From contig JAGTJM010000005.1 of the NCBI GenBank assembly GCA_020747015.1, positions 62,001 to 126,000 of the forward strand: a stretch of DNA of 64,000 bases, in the 5' to 3' direction. Positions 24,650-37,395 of this stretch are shown in pieces; position 1 is the stretch's first letter; each line of letters opens with the position of its first letter. The position numbers and the translations under genes are program-made. The notes under the pieces are model-generated. The model searched no databases. It was not told the origin of the DNA and was given only the letters and a program-made list of their open reading frames with translations. The DNA is from Pyrenochaeta sp. MPI-SDFR-AT-0127 (taxonomy: Eukaryota > Ascomycota > Dothideomycetes > Pleosporales > Cucurbitariaceae).

Positions 24650-26723
24650 GGTGGCAGTCTAGGGCGAGGGCTGCGGATCCCGTGATATCAGATCGGGAAG
24701 GGTGGAAGAGATCTGGAGCGGCACGGTTCGCGCAATCAGTAATTGCGATCAGACCCAGCGAGACGAGGCGGCTTTTCCGTTGAATTGCAAGAACGGGCGG
24801 CACGTGTTGAGCGGATTTGTGGCCGGTAAATGGTGTTGGGGAGGAAAATGCTCTGTGCTCGACGTCCGGGCTTCTGAAAAGTTTTGTGGCTCCCCATGTG
24901 GCTGAATTCGGAGGTTTTCCATCACCCAATGATGCAGGCCCGCGGGTGCAAATGCAACGCAAAGCCCCCAGGAGGGCCAACAAGTGATTAGTGCAGAGCC
25001 AAAAAAGACTGCGCGAGCATTGATGGTCAACTGCAAGTGATGATCAGCCGTTGCTGCAGCTAGCAGCTGCGCAGAGTTTGAGTGGTAGTCGCTAGCTCTG
25101 CACCGCCAGCAGACTCCATGGACCAGTTGTGAGCGCCTCTGCCTTTGCGCGACAAGACCTGAGACACATGGCCGGCGACGGTGATTGACGTCCGGCGCTG
25201 ATCTGGTTGCAACTTTGCAGCGGGCATGCCTCGTCGTCAGGCTGGCATGCTGGGGGTCCCCTCGCTGACGCAGCCGGAGCATTTCCCACACTGGAGCGCT
25301 CCCAGGACCACCCAAGCGGTGATCACCCTGATTGACACGCCTGGAGACTACATGTGCTGAGGGGCATTCCAGAAAGCGCTCGGAAGGTGGCGACAAATCT
25401 CCTCGTGCAAGGCTCTGGGCGAATCTCTCCGATGCCGTCAGAATGCATAAAAGCCCGGTGTTTCAGCGGTACCGATTATCTCGAGACCCCGCGCATCTTG
25501 ACGAGCAGCGGGCTGGCCGTGGTCGAGGCCAGTTTGTGCGTGTGGTCGACGACGCGGGCAATGGCTGCTGAAACGAGCAGGTCGAGCGACGGGCGACGAA
25601 GCTGCTCGACGGCCCATTGTGCACGCTGCTGATGAACAGGTTGATTTGGCCGCAGAAGCTCCAGGAGGATCAAACGTGCCTGAGCAATCGATAATCGTGC
25701 CCCTGTGCGGCAGCGCGGGCAGCCAAACCCACAGCTGTCAGGGGGTTCGCGCCAGCCGTCTGAGCATTCCCATTCGCGGACAGGCTGCCCTGGAGCGGGA
25801 GGCAGGCTCATGCACGCTTGCTGCGAGGATGCACACTGCAGACGGCTCTGCATCGTGCACAAGGGCTATGAATGATTCAAATGCATCCGGAAACGGTGCG
25901 CAGCATTGGGCTACTTGGAGCGCCATTGCCACCAGCGGGGATTCCTGCCTTGCTACCGCTGCATGCTTTGATTGATCGAGTCGTGGTCCCAGCCAGACGG
26001 GTGCTGGCTCTCGAAACATAAACAGCGATGGCCATGGTGAATGCTGTCCATGGGGGCGTGTGGTGGGCACAGGACGGGGCGCAATCTACCGTCGACGCTG
26101 TACCCGCGGTTTCAGCACAATTTCCAATCACTGTTTGATTGCTGCTCCCGCTCGCCAGCGTGCAGCGTGCCCTCTGTGCCCCGGAAGCAAGATGAACCAG
26201 CCGTTGCCTGCACGCAACGAGCAACGCCCATCGCGCTGTGTGGCTTGCGCCCCTGACAGCGCCGTGGACAGTGCTCCGAGACGGGCCCTGGGCCAGCGCC
26301 GGATTGGCAAGGATACGCCCTCATTTCCTGAACCGAGACTCTGCCCATGCTAGCCCTCGGGTGCCTCTGCCCCAGCTCTCGCCCAAGCTTCAAGGGCGTC
26401 CTCTGCCGCAGAGCTGCTCCAAAAGAAGCCAATTCCCCTTGCTCTGTGTGTGTGTGTGCTGCTACTGCTGCTGCTGCACCCTCCTGACTGCATCCCGCAG
26501 CAAGGCCATCTCAGAGCCCTCAACTGGCAGAGTACGTACCTGTACTGGTGTCTCGCTCTGACTTTGGCGTCTTGCTCTTCGCATCTTCCCTCTGCGCCCC
26601 TCCGCATGTTTCTGCTGCCACCATACCAGCCATACTAATCCCTGGATCTACCCGCCTCGTTTCCTTGCCATCCACTATACCCACCCACACGGCCGACCTG
26701 ATAGAACAAACACTCCTTTCGCA
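24650..26723. other. 2.1 kb divergent intergenic region between BCD1 and the DENN gene
   Basis: It holds both promoters and probably a long pyrimidine-rich leader of the DENN gene. It includes a short TG tract followed by CTG-type triplets near 26450-26480. Frames of up to 215 codons exist (24749-25396, minus) but have no domain-like content. No gene is supported. Confidence 0.5.
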
Positions 26724-29642
26724 ATGGCCCCCTCTCTGAGCCTGCGTCCTCGCACTGGCGAGCGGCCTCCCACCAGAGACAACAGGGACAACACCGACCA
26801 CAGCCTCATCATCCCCAGCCGGACTTCTTCTCTGCACTCGCGCATCACCCAGCCACTCCCTTCGACTCTGAGCGTCAAACAGGGTGCGAGGAGCCCAAAG
26901 ACACTGACCCATGCCTACATGGTGTGCGGTGTCGGACGGGAGCCATCGCAATGGGTCAAGGCTCCCCAACCGCCCCAAGGCAAGATTGGGCACATGAAAG
27001 GCGCAGTTGGCACTTTCTGGCTTCCTGAGATTTTGGGAAGCAGCCCAAGGCTGGAGCAGGACAATGACATTGCGAGATCGCTTCATGCTGCCATGCGAGT
27101 ACGTCTTGTTCATTTCCCCATTCAATCGCAACAGTTTGACCTAACCAATTCTTGCACAGGCGTGCTTTCCTCACGACGTGGAAATCTGCACTGGCAGGAG
27201 CCAGCCCCATTGTGTCCACCACTCCTTTGTCCTGCAACAGGACTCTTCACACACTCTTTACGGCATCGCGCTGCGCGTCTGGTCTCGCGCCGACGAGAAG
27301 AGAGCCGAGACGATCCGCGACTTGCGCAAGCGCATTGAGCCAGACTTCTTCGACAACGCCGAGGAAACATACTGGATCCCCTACTGCCTGAGCTTCCTTT
27401 CTCGATATCCCTTGTACAACCTGCTCGGCGACTACCTCCGCGGTATGTGGATCCACTGGAACAAGGCCACGAACCTGTTCCACGCCGAGGAGGTGTCTCG
27501 CATTCTGAGCTTCCCGGCCCCCCGACTGAACGACCTGGTTCGAATCGACATGAAGGACTATGCCTTGTGCTACCAATTTCCCTCGTCGCCAACCGGATTC
27601 CAGAATTTCGCCATGTGGCCACTCTTCACCTGTCTCTCCATCCCTAACATTGTTGGAGTGATCGAGGCGGCAGTGTCGCCCACACGGCGAATCATCTTCA
27701 CGAGCCACTACCCGGCCATGCTCACCATTGCAGCTGAGACAGTTCGCTTCTGCGTAAGGGTGTACGAATGGAGCGGTCTGTACGTGCCCGTTGTGCATGC
27801 ACGTCATGTCAAGGATCTCGTGCAGGAGCCGGGTCCGTACATCCTTGGTGTAACTTCGGAATGCCGATCGCTCTTCACGGCTCCAACAGACGCGCTCGTC
27901 GTCGACTTGGACCGAAACTTCGTCTTGACCTCCAGCCCGCCAACAGCTCTTACAGCTGGTCAGAGGACCAAGATGATTACACGTCTCACCCAAGCCCTCA
28001 ATGGCGAGGTGTCGCCTACGGGCGTGCCACAGCATCTGCGATCGGCATACGGTGGTGGCAAGCTCATCCCCGCTGGCCAGATTATCGTGATGCGTGGTGA
28101 GGTAGAAAGCATACAGGATCCGGATTGGTGGACTCAGGATGCGGTCATGACCGTCATGGACCACGTGTGCGAGAAGCTGGTATGTCCTCATCCGTGCAAT
28201 TTCCCACTTGCATTGGACGCTAACTTGTATGACAGGGCCGAAACACTGGCATGAAGGCTATCTTTGGCGGCTCCGTCAAGAAGCCGCTGATGACAAAGGT
28301 CTCGATGCGTCACCTCAACGAGATTGTCCGGGAGCGTAACCAATACTCTCGCGATGCTCAAGAGGCTTGGCAAGACTTCATCAATCTCAAGGGCCGCATG
28401 GACACCGAGCTCTCCAAGGTTACCAAGCGCAACAACTTCCTCGTCGAGGAGCTGGAGAGCTGGAAGCAGCAATTCCTCAAGTTCCAGGCCTTTGCGGAGG
28501 CGCTCACCAAGGAGACTCAGGACCTCAAGGTCAAGATTGAGAACCACAAGCGTGAGAACCGTCGTCTTACCAACCTCATTGATCAGCAAAAGGACGATGC
28601 TGCACGGCTCACCATCCGTCTTTCGGGTACTGAGAAGCAGCGCGATGATGCTCTTGAGGCACTTGTTCTCCAGCAAGAAATTGCCGAGGAGCTCGAGCGT
28701 GACAGGAAGAGGAACAAGAAGGAGATGTCTGCCCTTCAACACACCAACGGCGCTATTCTCCGCCAGCGAGACGAGGCACAACGGGTTGTGCTTCATCTTC
28801 GCGCTCTTATCGAGGGCCAGACCCACCACATGGAGCATATCGTCAAGTCGCTGAACCAGGACGACATGTCCAACTACATTGAGTCTGGTTTCGAAGATGT
28901 TCCCGAGGAGGATGAGGACGAGGAGTTTCAGGATGCGGATGTTGACATCGATGCGTCAGCAAAGGACAAGTCTGAGGTTGGCACCATTCGCGGTGTTGCC
29001 GGTATTGAGAGCCGCAATGCCTCAAGAGCCAGCACCGTCGAGGGCAAGCACCTCGATGGTGAGGACGTCACACCAGACATGGAGCAGCGCCTACACCACA
29101 GCCCAGCGCGCAACTCAAAACGCTTCTCCAACCAGTCAATGGTTGACGTTGCCGACCGCGTGCTCCGCGACAAGACCGACGCAATCGCATACATTATCCG
29201 AAATATCTCGGAGCAGTGTGCCGCTGCGGTAGAGGGCCTCCAGCTCGCTCAGCGAGCCGACACCGAGGACGGTGACAACCACAGCGAGCGTCGTAGCAGC
29301 GTTGGCCAGCTCTCCTCTGCCGGTGGACGTGCCCAGTCCACCGTCGGCAGCGAGTATGGTGACGAGGACATGCTCCGCCCAGGACGCGGATCCAGCATCC
29401 CCCCTACACCCGACCTAAGCCACCGGTCGAGCACATCCATGTCCATGGCCAGCGCCTCGACTACACCAGATCGATCAAGCCTACAGCACCGATCACACGA
29501 CATCCCCGTCGTCCCCACCCGCATCATGGAGGATGACGACGACGTCGACGGCAGCAGCGACCTCCATGCCGACATGGTCCCCGTATCCAAGTTCGCAACC
29601 CCACTGCAGCGACCGGGCCAGGCTGTCCGAAACATCCGCTAA
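26724..29642 (+). CDS. DENN-domain protein with C-terminal coiled coil (putative Rab GEF)
   Basis: Exons 26724-27098, 27160-28179 and 28236-29642 encode 933 residues. The arrangement is uDENN (about 60-200, with CFPHDVEI and YGIALRVWSR), central DENN (about 210-400, including PLYNLLGDYLRGMW, a strand-rich stretch around LLTIAAETVRFC and the GVTSECRS segment) and a shorter dDENN-like portion ending near 465. A coiled coil (about 485-670, rich in E/K/Q heptads) and a disordered acidic Ser-rich tail follow. DENN domains are guanine-nucleotide exchange factors for Rab GTPases, so a role in endosomal or secretory traffic is expected; the target Rab cannot be read from the sequence. The start has a good context (CGCAATGG) and all three exons join in phase 0. 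A 314-codon antisense frame lies inside and is ignored. Confidence 0.85.
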
Positions 29643-30838
29643 GAAAGCTCTCACTCCCTTCCTTCCTCATTTGTTCATCATTAGCGACTTACCGAACAAC
29701 GATTTGCATTGATGCCTCCATTTTAACCTGACCATTTTATTTCTGCGACGGGGCGTCGGTGTTGTAGGTTTATTCAACTCTTTTTTCTCACTATCCTTGA
29801 GCCACCTATGTTTGCTACCATCCCCCCATAACCCTCGCCGGCCTTTTTTTTCTCTCTTTGTTTTCTCGGAAACGATCATGAGCCCTCATCGGGTTGTCTG
29901 TCTGTTTGTGTGTATTTTTCTTATTGTGTCTGCGTGGCTCGACGAGTTGGCTACTGTATCTCGTATTTTTCCTGAGATGGGGAAGATAGAGCCTGAAAAG
30001 TGGGAAGCGAGAGAGAGAGAAAGGTTGTGGCCTGAAAGGAAGAACGTCCATCAGCATTTGGCTAGTGTATGCTGCGGGAGACGGGAAGTACAAGGGGAGA
30101 CTGATAAAAGACGGAGACGGAGCTCGAGCTCAGATTGTGGGTGTGGTGTGGATGTTTATTTTGGGCGTCTGAGTCTTATTATGCCGGCCCTGCGTGTTGA
30201 TCTTGTAACCTGCTTATTAGGATAATACCACTATTTCATTATTGTTCAATCTTGAGTCTTCTGACGGTGACTTTGGTCTTGCTGCTTGGTGAATGAGTAC
30301 TTCCATGATTGCGGATACAGTAATTTGACCTGGCCATGCCCTAACTTTGACACAGTATTGATAATGGTGACCAAGGCCAGGGCCGTTATAGGATAGAATC
30401 CTGAGCATCAGTTCCACAGCAAACATCTTCTTAAGACACAAATCGTTGGAAGAATAGCATGTTCCGTTCAGACAATGTTCGTAGCAGCAGGAACTGTGAG
30501 GAAAAGCCCGCGGTGCTTCCCATTCTAAATATCTCTAGATATAATATATTACAGTATAAGCGGGGCGACGAAAAGGGGCACTAGGTACATCCCCATCCCT
30601 GTTCCTCTTCTCACCAATGCCAATTGAATCATCTACATCATCCTACATTGGCAGTGATGGTATACACCACCATGACACTCTGTGGCGATTTCCTAATTCC
30701 TAAAAACTGTATTGCACATAGGCATAACGAGAAACCGGGATGTGAAAAAAACCTCCTCCCAACGCCAAGGGCCCATGAAGGGAACGATAAGCAAAATGGT
30801 ATAGTGCGATAGATACATTAAACAGAAAGACGCCAGGG
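29643..30838. other. 1.2 kb tail-to-tail intergenic region
   Basis: It should contain the 3' untranslated regions of the DENN gene and the ammonium transporter. The DENN side is T-rich (T7-T8 runs near 29780-29850) and includes a short GA tract near 30010. No gene is seen. Confidence 0.6.
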
Positions 30839-32667
30839 CTAGGCGCGGTGCGCCCACTCGGCAAGCTGGTTCGCCGAGTCCATCGAGTCTTGGTTCTTCT
30901 CGTGGTGCCCCGTCATGGCCATGCCTGCGCCGTGGGCCTCGAGGGAGTGGGTGGACATGCCCTCGTCGACTTCGTCGTCGGGGATCCTGACGTCTCGGGT
31001 GAGCTCGACGTAGTCATACTGCCAAAACGTTAGCATGGAGATACATATATATATATATCAAGGGGGGGAATGTAGGATTGCTTACTGCGAACTCGCCGAT
31101 TTCAACATCGTCGATACCGAGGGCCTCTTCTTCCTCGCTGGCGCGGAGGCGGAAGGCTGGGACGAATTTGCCAATGAAGTCGAGGGCGCCGAGGATCAGG
31201 CAGGTGCCGACAAAGGAGTAGGCGCCGCCGGCGAGAGAGTCCGCAAGCTGGTAGCCGAGCTGGACCCAGTGGCGGTTCAACCAGCCGCCAGGAATGACGC
31301 TGTAGCCATCGAGATGCGCAATGTAGTCGCTGATCAAAAGTTAGTTGTGCAAATTCGTTGCGACCACATGAAGGACTTACGCAGCGAAGAAGGCAGTCAA
31401 GATGTTGCCGATGAAGCCTCCAACACCATGGACGGCAAAGATATCGAGCGCATCGTCGCATCGAAGGAAGTACTTGAGCTTGGTCGCATAATTGCAGCAC
31501 ACACCACCAGCAATGCCGAAGATGACGGCGGCCCATGCAGGAACGTAGCCAGATCCAGGGGTGATGCACACGAGACCAGCAATCACACCAGAGCAAAAGC
31601 CGACAGTGGACCACTTGCGCTCGAGTCGGTAATCCACCAAGCACCAGGTAATGCCGCCGACACAAGCAGCAAGGTTGGTGCAGACGGCAGCCATGATGGC
31701 CCTGAGGTTAGCAGACAAGGCCGAGCCAGCATTGAAGCCGAACCATCCAACCCAGAGGAACACGGTACCAATGACGATATGGGTCACGTTGTGGGGGCGG
31801 TAGTTGAGCTCCTGGGTCCCGTGACCGCTTCGCTTTCCGAGCATGTACGAGTAGGCAAGCGCAGCAGTTCCGGACGCGATATGGACAGGGGTTCCGCCGG
31901 CAAAATCGAGGCCACCCATTTGGTAGACCCATCCAGAAGAATTCCAGGTCCAGCATGCGATGGGGTCGTAGATGATGGTTGTCCAGATGAACATGTAGAT
32001 GATGCATGGGAGCATTCTGCCTCGTTCGGCGACCGCTCCAACAGCCAGGGCGACACTGCATGTTGTTAGCCTTCAAACAGTTCCATTTTTAACACCTGGG
32101 CAGACGTACGTGATAGCAGCAAACATGCCCTGGTAGAGACAGAACATGAGATCCGGGATTCGTGGGCTTCCAACTGATGGCGCAGCCAGCACATCTTTCA
32201 AGCCAAAGTTATCCAGCGCTCCAATGAACTTGCCGGCCTTGTGCGAGAAGGCTAGCGAGTAACCCCAAAAGAACCACTGGAACGAGACAACCGCAGTTGC
32301 CATGACGGACAGCCATAGCAGCGATAAGGCTGATTTTCTCCGTGCAAGTCCAGAATAGAAGAAGCTGTTTATTTGCATTAGCATTTGGGATTTGTTTCTT
32401 GATTGGATGTTGGTAGACCCACCCTACACCCGGGATCATGAGGAGCACGAGGGCAGTTGAAGTTATCATCCAAGCGATATCGCCCGGCTAGATTCTCATG
32501 TCAGCCCCACGTTCGCATCGCCACTTTGGATATTTTTGCGCGCCTGTACTCACGTTGTAGAAGACATTGAGGTTGTATAGCCTCGAGTCGCCTCCAGTAG
32601 GTATTGTGGCATTGTTGAAGGCCTCCAGCGGCAGCGTGGGGTCCATGCCCGAAGATACAGGATCCAT
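30839..32667 (-). CDS. ammonium transporter (AMT/MEP family)
   Basis: Exons (minus): 32667-32554, 32487-32423, 32364-32110, 32055-31381, 31329-31086, 31018-30839; 510 residues, typical for fungal Mep proteins. It is a plasma-membrane ammonium permease with about 11 transmembrane helices. Hallmarks include GVGFFYSGLARRKSALS, the signature DFAGGTPVHIASG with the first pore histidine, FAVHGVGGFIGN with the second, and GGWLNRHWVQLGYQLAD. The cytosolic tail is charged and His/Met/Ser-rich. Intron phases are all confirmed by restored family motifs (for example QGMFAAIT/VALAVGAVAERGRM). Intron 5 contains an AT microsatellite (31045-31058). Expression is likely under nitrogen control; the long upstream region has several GATA motifs, but not clearly more than chance. 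It could be the MeaA or MepA paralogue; I cannot tell which. Confidence 0.95.
31045..31058. repeat. AT microsatellite in ammonium transporter intron 5
   Basis: About seven AT units inside the 67-base intron between exons 5 and 6 of the ammonium transporter gene. Confidence 0.85.
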
Positions 32668-35012
32668 ATCGCTGGGTGGTCAAGGGCGATTCCGTATTCC
32701 GAGTTTCGCGGGCCCCAGGTAGTCGGCGTATCGGCTCACAGATCGCTTCGAATGCTCAACAGTTCCCAACCCTCCCAAAGAAATAAACTGCTAGATAGAA
32801 CTGTACAACCGGAAATCGAAATGTGTGTCAAGGAGAGGACGGGGCGAGATGTCGAGAAGTATAGCCGGGCGATCGCTACACGTGCTGGGGTCTTTTCGTG
32901 CGGTAGCCCTTGGCGTCCGCCTCGATAGCAATCGCAGAAGAAGCAAAAAAAACCAAAAAGTATCTGAAACTCAACAAAGCTAGAATGACGCACTCACAAG
33001 GGGCGGAGAGAGCGAGAGCGTACAACCTGAGGGACACACACCACAATGTATATACCGAGGGCGGCCTCAGTCAAGAAAGTAAATACGCTTTGTTGCACAG
33101 ATGCACGTCCGAGGGGTCCGTGATGGCTATATGAGCCAACAGCTAAACATCAGACTGTTTCCCCAATCCTCACAGCGCTTGGACGTCCGTGGACAAGCAT
33201 GAACGTCTAGGGTCAGCCACTCCCCGGTGGCATGTCAGAGGGGTGATAGGTGACGGGACTTATCAGCCAATGTCAGCGGACGGGTCGTCGCGAGTGGCCA
33301 CGCAGGGTTCCGCCCACCAGCTCCCGCTTGGCCTTGTTGCGGCTACTCGAACCAAGCTCGTGGGATGGCAGTTCTACTATGATACAGCGGGGGCTGTGTG
33401 GGCGGATTGCCCATTTTGATCGACTTCTTGCGCGATTCTCTGGGGAACTCTGGCAGGTACTCGTCGTCGTCGTCGTCCGGAGAAGCCATCTTTCTCGACA
33501 TAAGATGAGCATCCCTCAAAGACTGTGCTCAACCACGGCATGCATCAAAGTAATTTAGGAGGTATCGGGGCGAAACATCAGCAGTAGCCCTCTCCGCCGT
33601 CTCCTATCAGCGAATATGATTCGAAAACACCTTGCCTTTGGAGTTCTCCGGGCAGGCCAAAAGATAACGTCAGGACCGCTGATAGGCTGCGCCTGTGTGC
33701 TCCGCTCCAAACGAGCCTGGGGCCCCCTCGCCTGCATCTGGGCAGCCCAACACGGCAAAGTGCCCTCCAGCCAAGTACGGCGATCCGAGAGCAACCTCTC
33801 TTGCACGACTATCAAACCAGACTCGATGCGAGAGACTCCAAGACGCTGGCCTGAAGGCGCCCCCGACAATGATAATGACATCTTCACCCACACTCCTCAA
33901 ACCTTCCAAAGCCTTGCGTCAGGCTTGGGAATCATGACGGAACACTCGGCACGCCGCCGGCGCAGCCCTGGGCGCTTCTTATCTTTCAAAGCACGCTCAG
34001 GCCGTTTCGAAGCTTCAATCCCCACGCATCCGTCCTCCGTGCCTCTTACCGGCCGCCCTGCCATCCCGCACCAGTAGTTCGACCGCAGGAACCCCGACAA
34101 ACGTTGAACCGACGTGGTACCAAACCCCCCTGGCGTTCTACCAACTGCATGCTGTTTCTGGCCCATACTCCTCTGGGGGTCATCAAACCAATCCAACCGT
34201 ACCACTGGGCCCAGCATAAACCAAACGTTCCTTTTCACCTTCCTATCCCTGAGGGTGATCTGATATATGCCACAGCTACTCGCCCTTCATCACCCTAGCC
34301 CGGCCCTATCTATTCATTTGATATATTGACAAATGTACCATGTCGTGTTTTGATACGTCCAACGTGCTTGGGGGAGGTTGGGAGATAGAGAGGGGGATGT
34401 TGGTACTAAAAGTGATTGGTGATAAGGGGCGTGGCGATGGGGGTGAGGGACTGCTGAACGGTGAGTACCGAGGCCAAGGCTGCCGCAAATCTTCCAGGTC
34501 CAAGGGGAGCCTCGCCAAATCTCACGAAAGCACTCATCTTGGGATTGATATTTCTTATTTGCTGTTAATCATGGTAATCGGTGGGAGCTTTGTCTCTCTT
34601 CATGGCCATTTTTGAGCTTCGTGCGGAAATACTACTTTCCAAGATGCGTTACTCAGTGCTCCAGCAAAGGCTTACCGCAATCACGCCCACATCTCTCTTC
34701 CTTCGCACCAAGCCCATGAAACACGTCAATGTACACCAACCCAAAGAATGTACTTGGCTAGTGAAGTCTTGCGGCGAAGCTTCGGCCTCGAATGAAGCGA
34801 CATCTTGGAGCACGTTCAGTGGCCAAAGATGTCAGGTCCCGAAATACTCAACCGCATCCCATTGGATGAGCAAGTCCATAGGGTGCAAGGATCACCATGC
34901 TGCTCGATCTGGAGATTGTAGCATATATGCAACCATGTCCCAAAAGAGACGGTCGCTGAGAATGGCGTGATGCAGTGGCTGAGATCCTGGTCTGAAGTTC
35001 TCGAGTAGAAAA
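32668..35012. other. 2.3 kb upstream region of the ammonium transporter gene
   Basis: The next gene upstream (TFB4) is on the same strand, so this is TFB4 3' DNA plus the transporter promoter. HGATAR-type motifs (targets of AreA/NIT2 regulators) occur for example at 33244-33250, 33259-33265, 33662-33667, 33680-33685 and 33979-33984. About seven would be expected by chance in this length and roughly nine were seen. No open frame looks like a gene. Confidence 0.5.
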
Positions 35013-36247
35013 TCAAGGATGCATAGGTGTACCAACACTAGCAGGAGTACTTGCACCTGGTGTGGCAGAATCTGTTCCAGCTTTCTTCTTCTTTTTCTTC
35101 TTCCGCGGTATCAGGGCAGGTGGTTTCGTCACAGCACTACGTAGTGATAGATACGACCCACAGGTGAGGCAAAGATTGTCCGGGAGATTGGGGCTGCAGA
35201 ATACTACGTGACGTTAGCAAGCGATCACGGAAGGCGAGATCAGAAGACCTACTGCTAAGACACACACTGCAGACAAAGCCAATGTCGACAACTTTCCTGT
35301 GACAAAAGCAGGCTGCACGAAAGTCAACCCCACCGGCGCTGGGAACGACTAAGCTCGCGCGCGCTGTTACATCTGGCAAAAAGGCCATCATGAGATATTG
35401 TAGTAGCCCTTCTGGTCGCTCTGGCTTCATATATACACCTCCAGTGGCATCGCTCGCTTGCTGCAGTAAAACTGTATCCCCAGCCAGTTTCAGAATGTCT
35501 ATTGGGATCTTCTTTCTCTGTGCGGCAAAAATGGAGTTCATGACGGGTATGTACTGGTTGGCTAGATCGCCAGAGACGGAAACGATGAGAATGCGGGATG
35601 TGAGAGGAATGCGATCAACGTGAGCGTTTTCTGAGTCGGCGAGTGCTGCAAGAGACATGCTCTCAGCAGTAGCAGCAGTTGGAGCGTGCAAAATGTATGA
35701 TTTGTTTATGTATGTCAGGGCGAGGGAAAGCGCTCCGCCAATGAGAGTTGTTGGTGTTGCTGCGAGGTGGCTTTCCCTGGTCTCGTCCAGTAGCTTTGCA
35801 AAATTCTGCAGAATTGCATTCTCAATCACGGCAAAAGGCCGGTATTTGTTGGGGCTCTCTGCCATGTGATGCTCGCTGCCGTCACCAAATCCATTTGTTT
35901 CTGCATCGCCGTTGGTGGTGCCATGTCGCGACTTTGGCTGCGGAGGCGTGGGTGTAGGATACAGAAAGGTGGTCTTGTGAGAGTGGGATGCTATGACGGC
36001 GACTTCATTCGCGTTCCCAGAGGCGAGGTGTGCGTTGATGAAGACGAGGATGTTGGCCAGGGCGGCGGAAAGCGAGAGCGTGGACGATAGGTGCGCCCAG
36101 GCATGTGGGTTGGTATCGAGGACGATGGCCAGAAGTGACGGCGGTGGCGCTGAGCAAGTATCAGTCAAGAGTAGACCTTTCGTCCCATCCTATAGACATG
36201 CCTTCCTCTGTCCTGACGTGACGATTCGAGCCATCGATGGAGTTCAT
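35013..36247 (-). CDS. TFB4: TFIIH core subunit TFB4 (p34)
   Basis: Exons (minus): 36247-36202, 36149-35253, 35203-35013; 377 residues. TFB4/p34 is a structural subunit of TFIIH, working in nucleotide-excision repair and RNA polymerase II initiation beside SSL1/p44. The von Willebrand A-like domain starts at APPPSLLAIVLDTNPHAWA and includes RILIVSVSGD and KLAGDTVLLQQASDATGGVY. The C-terminal C4 zinc module is seen as CFCHRK, CSVCLSIFC and CLTCGSYL, followed by a basic KKKKKK stretch. Intron 1 (52 bases) fits only as a GC-AG intron with donor GCATGT: it joins HVRTEE to APPPSLL. A GT alternative (GTCACG, 21 bases upstream) gives a proline-rich join and a weak donor. The gene is divergent from the monooxygenase gene. 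Confidence 0.93.
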
Positions 36248-37395
36248 GTTGCCGGATTATGCACAGCTTCGCACACGAGATCAGTGCTTGAGCCAGTATT
36301 CTATCATGGCATCTAGGGCATCCCGAAGTGAATAATCAGGTTGGGGATTGTGGCCGTGCGAAAGTGTATGCGAAGCTTTCTGGTAGCCATAAATGAGGTT
36401 AAGTTCGCGATGCGGCTAATGTCTGTGCGCAACCGCGTTCGCACGTGAGAGTGATGACCCACAGTCATCCTGCAAGGAAGCCTTTAGGTAACATGGACGT
36501 ATCGATTTCGCCTCATTACCAATAGAGAGGCGCAGGGCTGGGAGAAGTAAGTATGGCTGACAGCAAGACCTGCAAGCCACGCAAAGCACGAAGAGCTTGC
36601 TGCGGCTCCAGCACTTCAAAGCTGAAATCAATTATATAAGACATCGAGGCCGCAGCCCTCTAGCCCTCACACACCATCTTTTCATCGCCAAAAGGGCCTC
36701 ACCTGTCCTTTTGAACAAGGTACAGACATCGTGTCCTTGCTCTACATGCATAAAGCACTCGTCAAAGCCAGGACCGTAGAATTCCTTAGACCGACGACCG
36801 GCCATCTCAAATTAGAACCCTACGAGCATCAAAGCTTGTTTTTAACTAAAATATACCCTTGTTCTCTAGTTGAAATCACGATAATATGGTCAAATAGAAG
36901 TGCAATGTCAAGAATTCAACTGTGAATCGAAACGGAACCGACCTCGTCAGATGAACCAAGAAGGGAAAGAAAAATTGGCCCATTCTCCAGTCAGAGCACA
37001 GTAAGACCTTCAGATGTCAAACTTCCGAATAAAGAGCATGTCGCGAGGAGGCGATTGGAGATGCAACAGGATGCGCTTCCGCACGAGTACATGGTTGTAC
37101 CGAGGCACAGCATTGATCATCCCCGCTTTAGCAACAATAGTGGTTGTCGCGTCCCGTGTAATGTCACCCACTGTCACGCCAGCATCCACAAGCGCGGAAA
37201 GCCGAGGCGAGTAAGGTCCCTGACTCGAATCGGGTGCGTTAATGGGTATGCGGAGGGCGAAGTGGACTACAGGCCATAAGCTACCCTGCATCCCCACACT
37301 AAGGGCTTACCCGTATACTCGTCTCACTCCCTACGCTTACAGCCGACTACTGTTACACCTGCCTTTGGCTCCTCCACAACCTCACAGAGCTCAAG
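36248..37395. other. 1.1 kb divergent promoter region between TFB4 and the monooxygenase gene
   Basis: Upstream DNA for two divergently transcribed genes. Short frames only; no repeat or RNA gene recognised. Confidence 0.6.

Noticed and set aside
24749..25396. 215-codon minus-strand frame between BCD1 and the DENN gene
   Set aside because: Composition is not protein-like and no family features are visible.
27247..28191. 314-codon minus-strand frame
   Set aside because: Entirely antisense to the DENN coding exon; a shadow of its codon usage.
31035..32069. 344-codon plus-strand frame
   Set aside because: Antisense to four ammonium transporter exons and crosses its introns.
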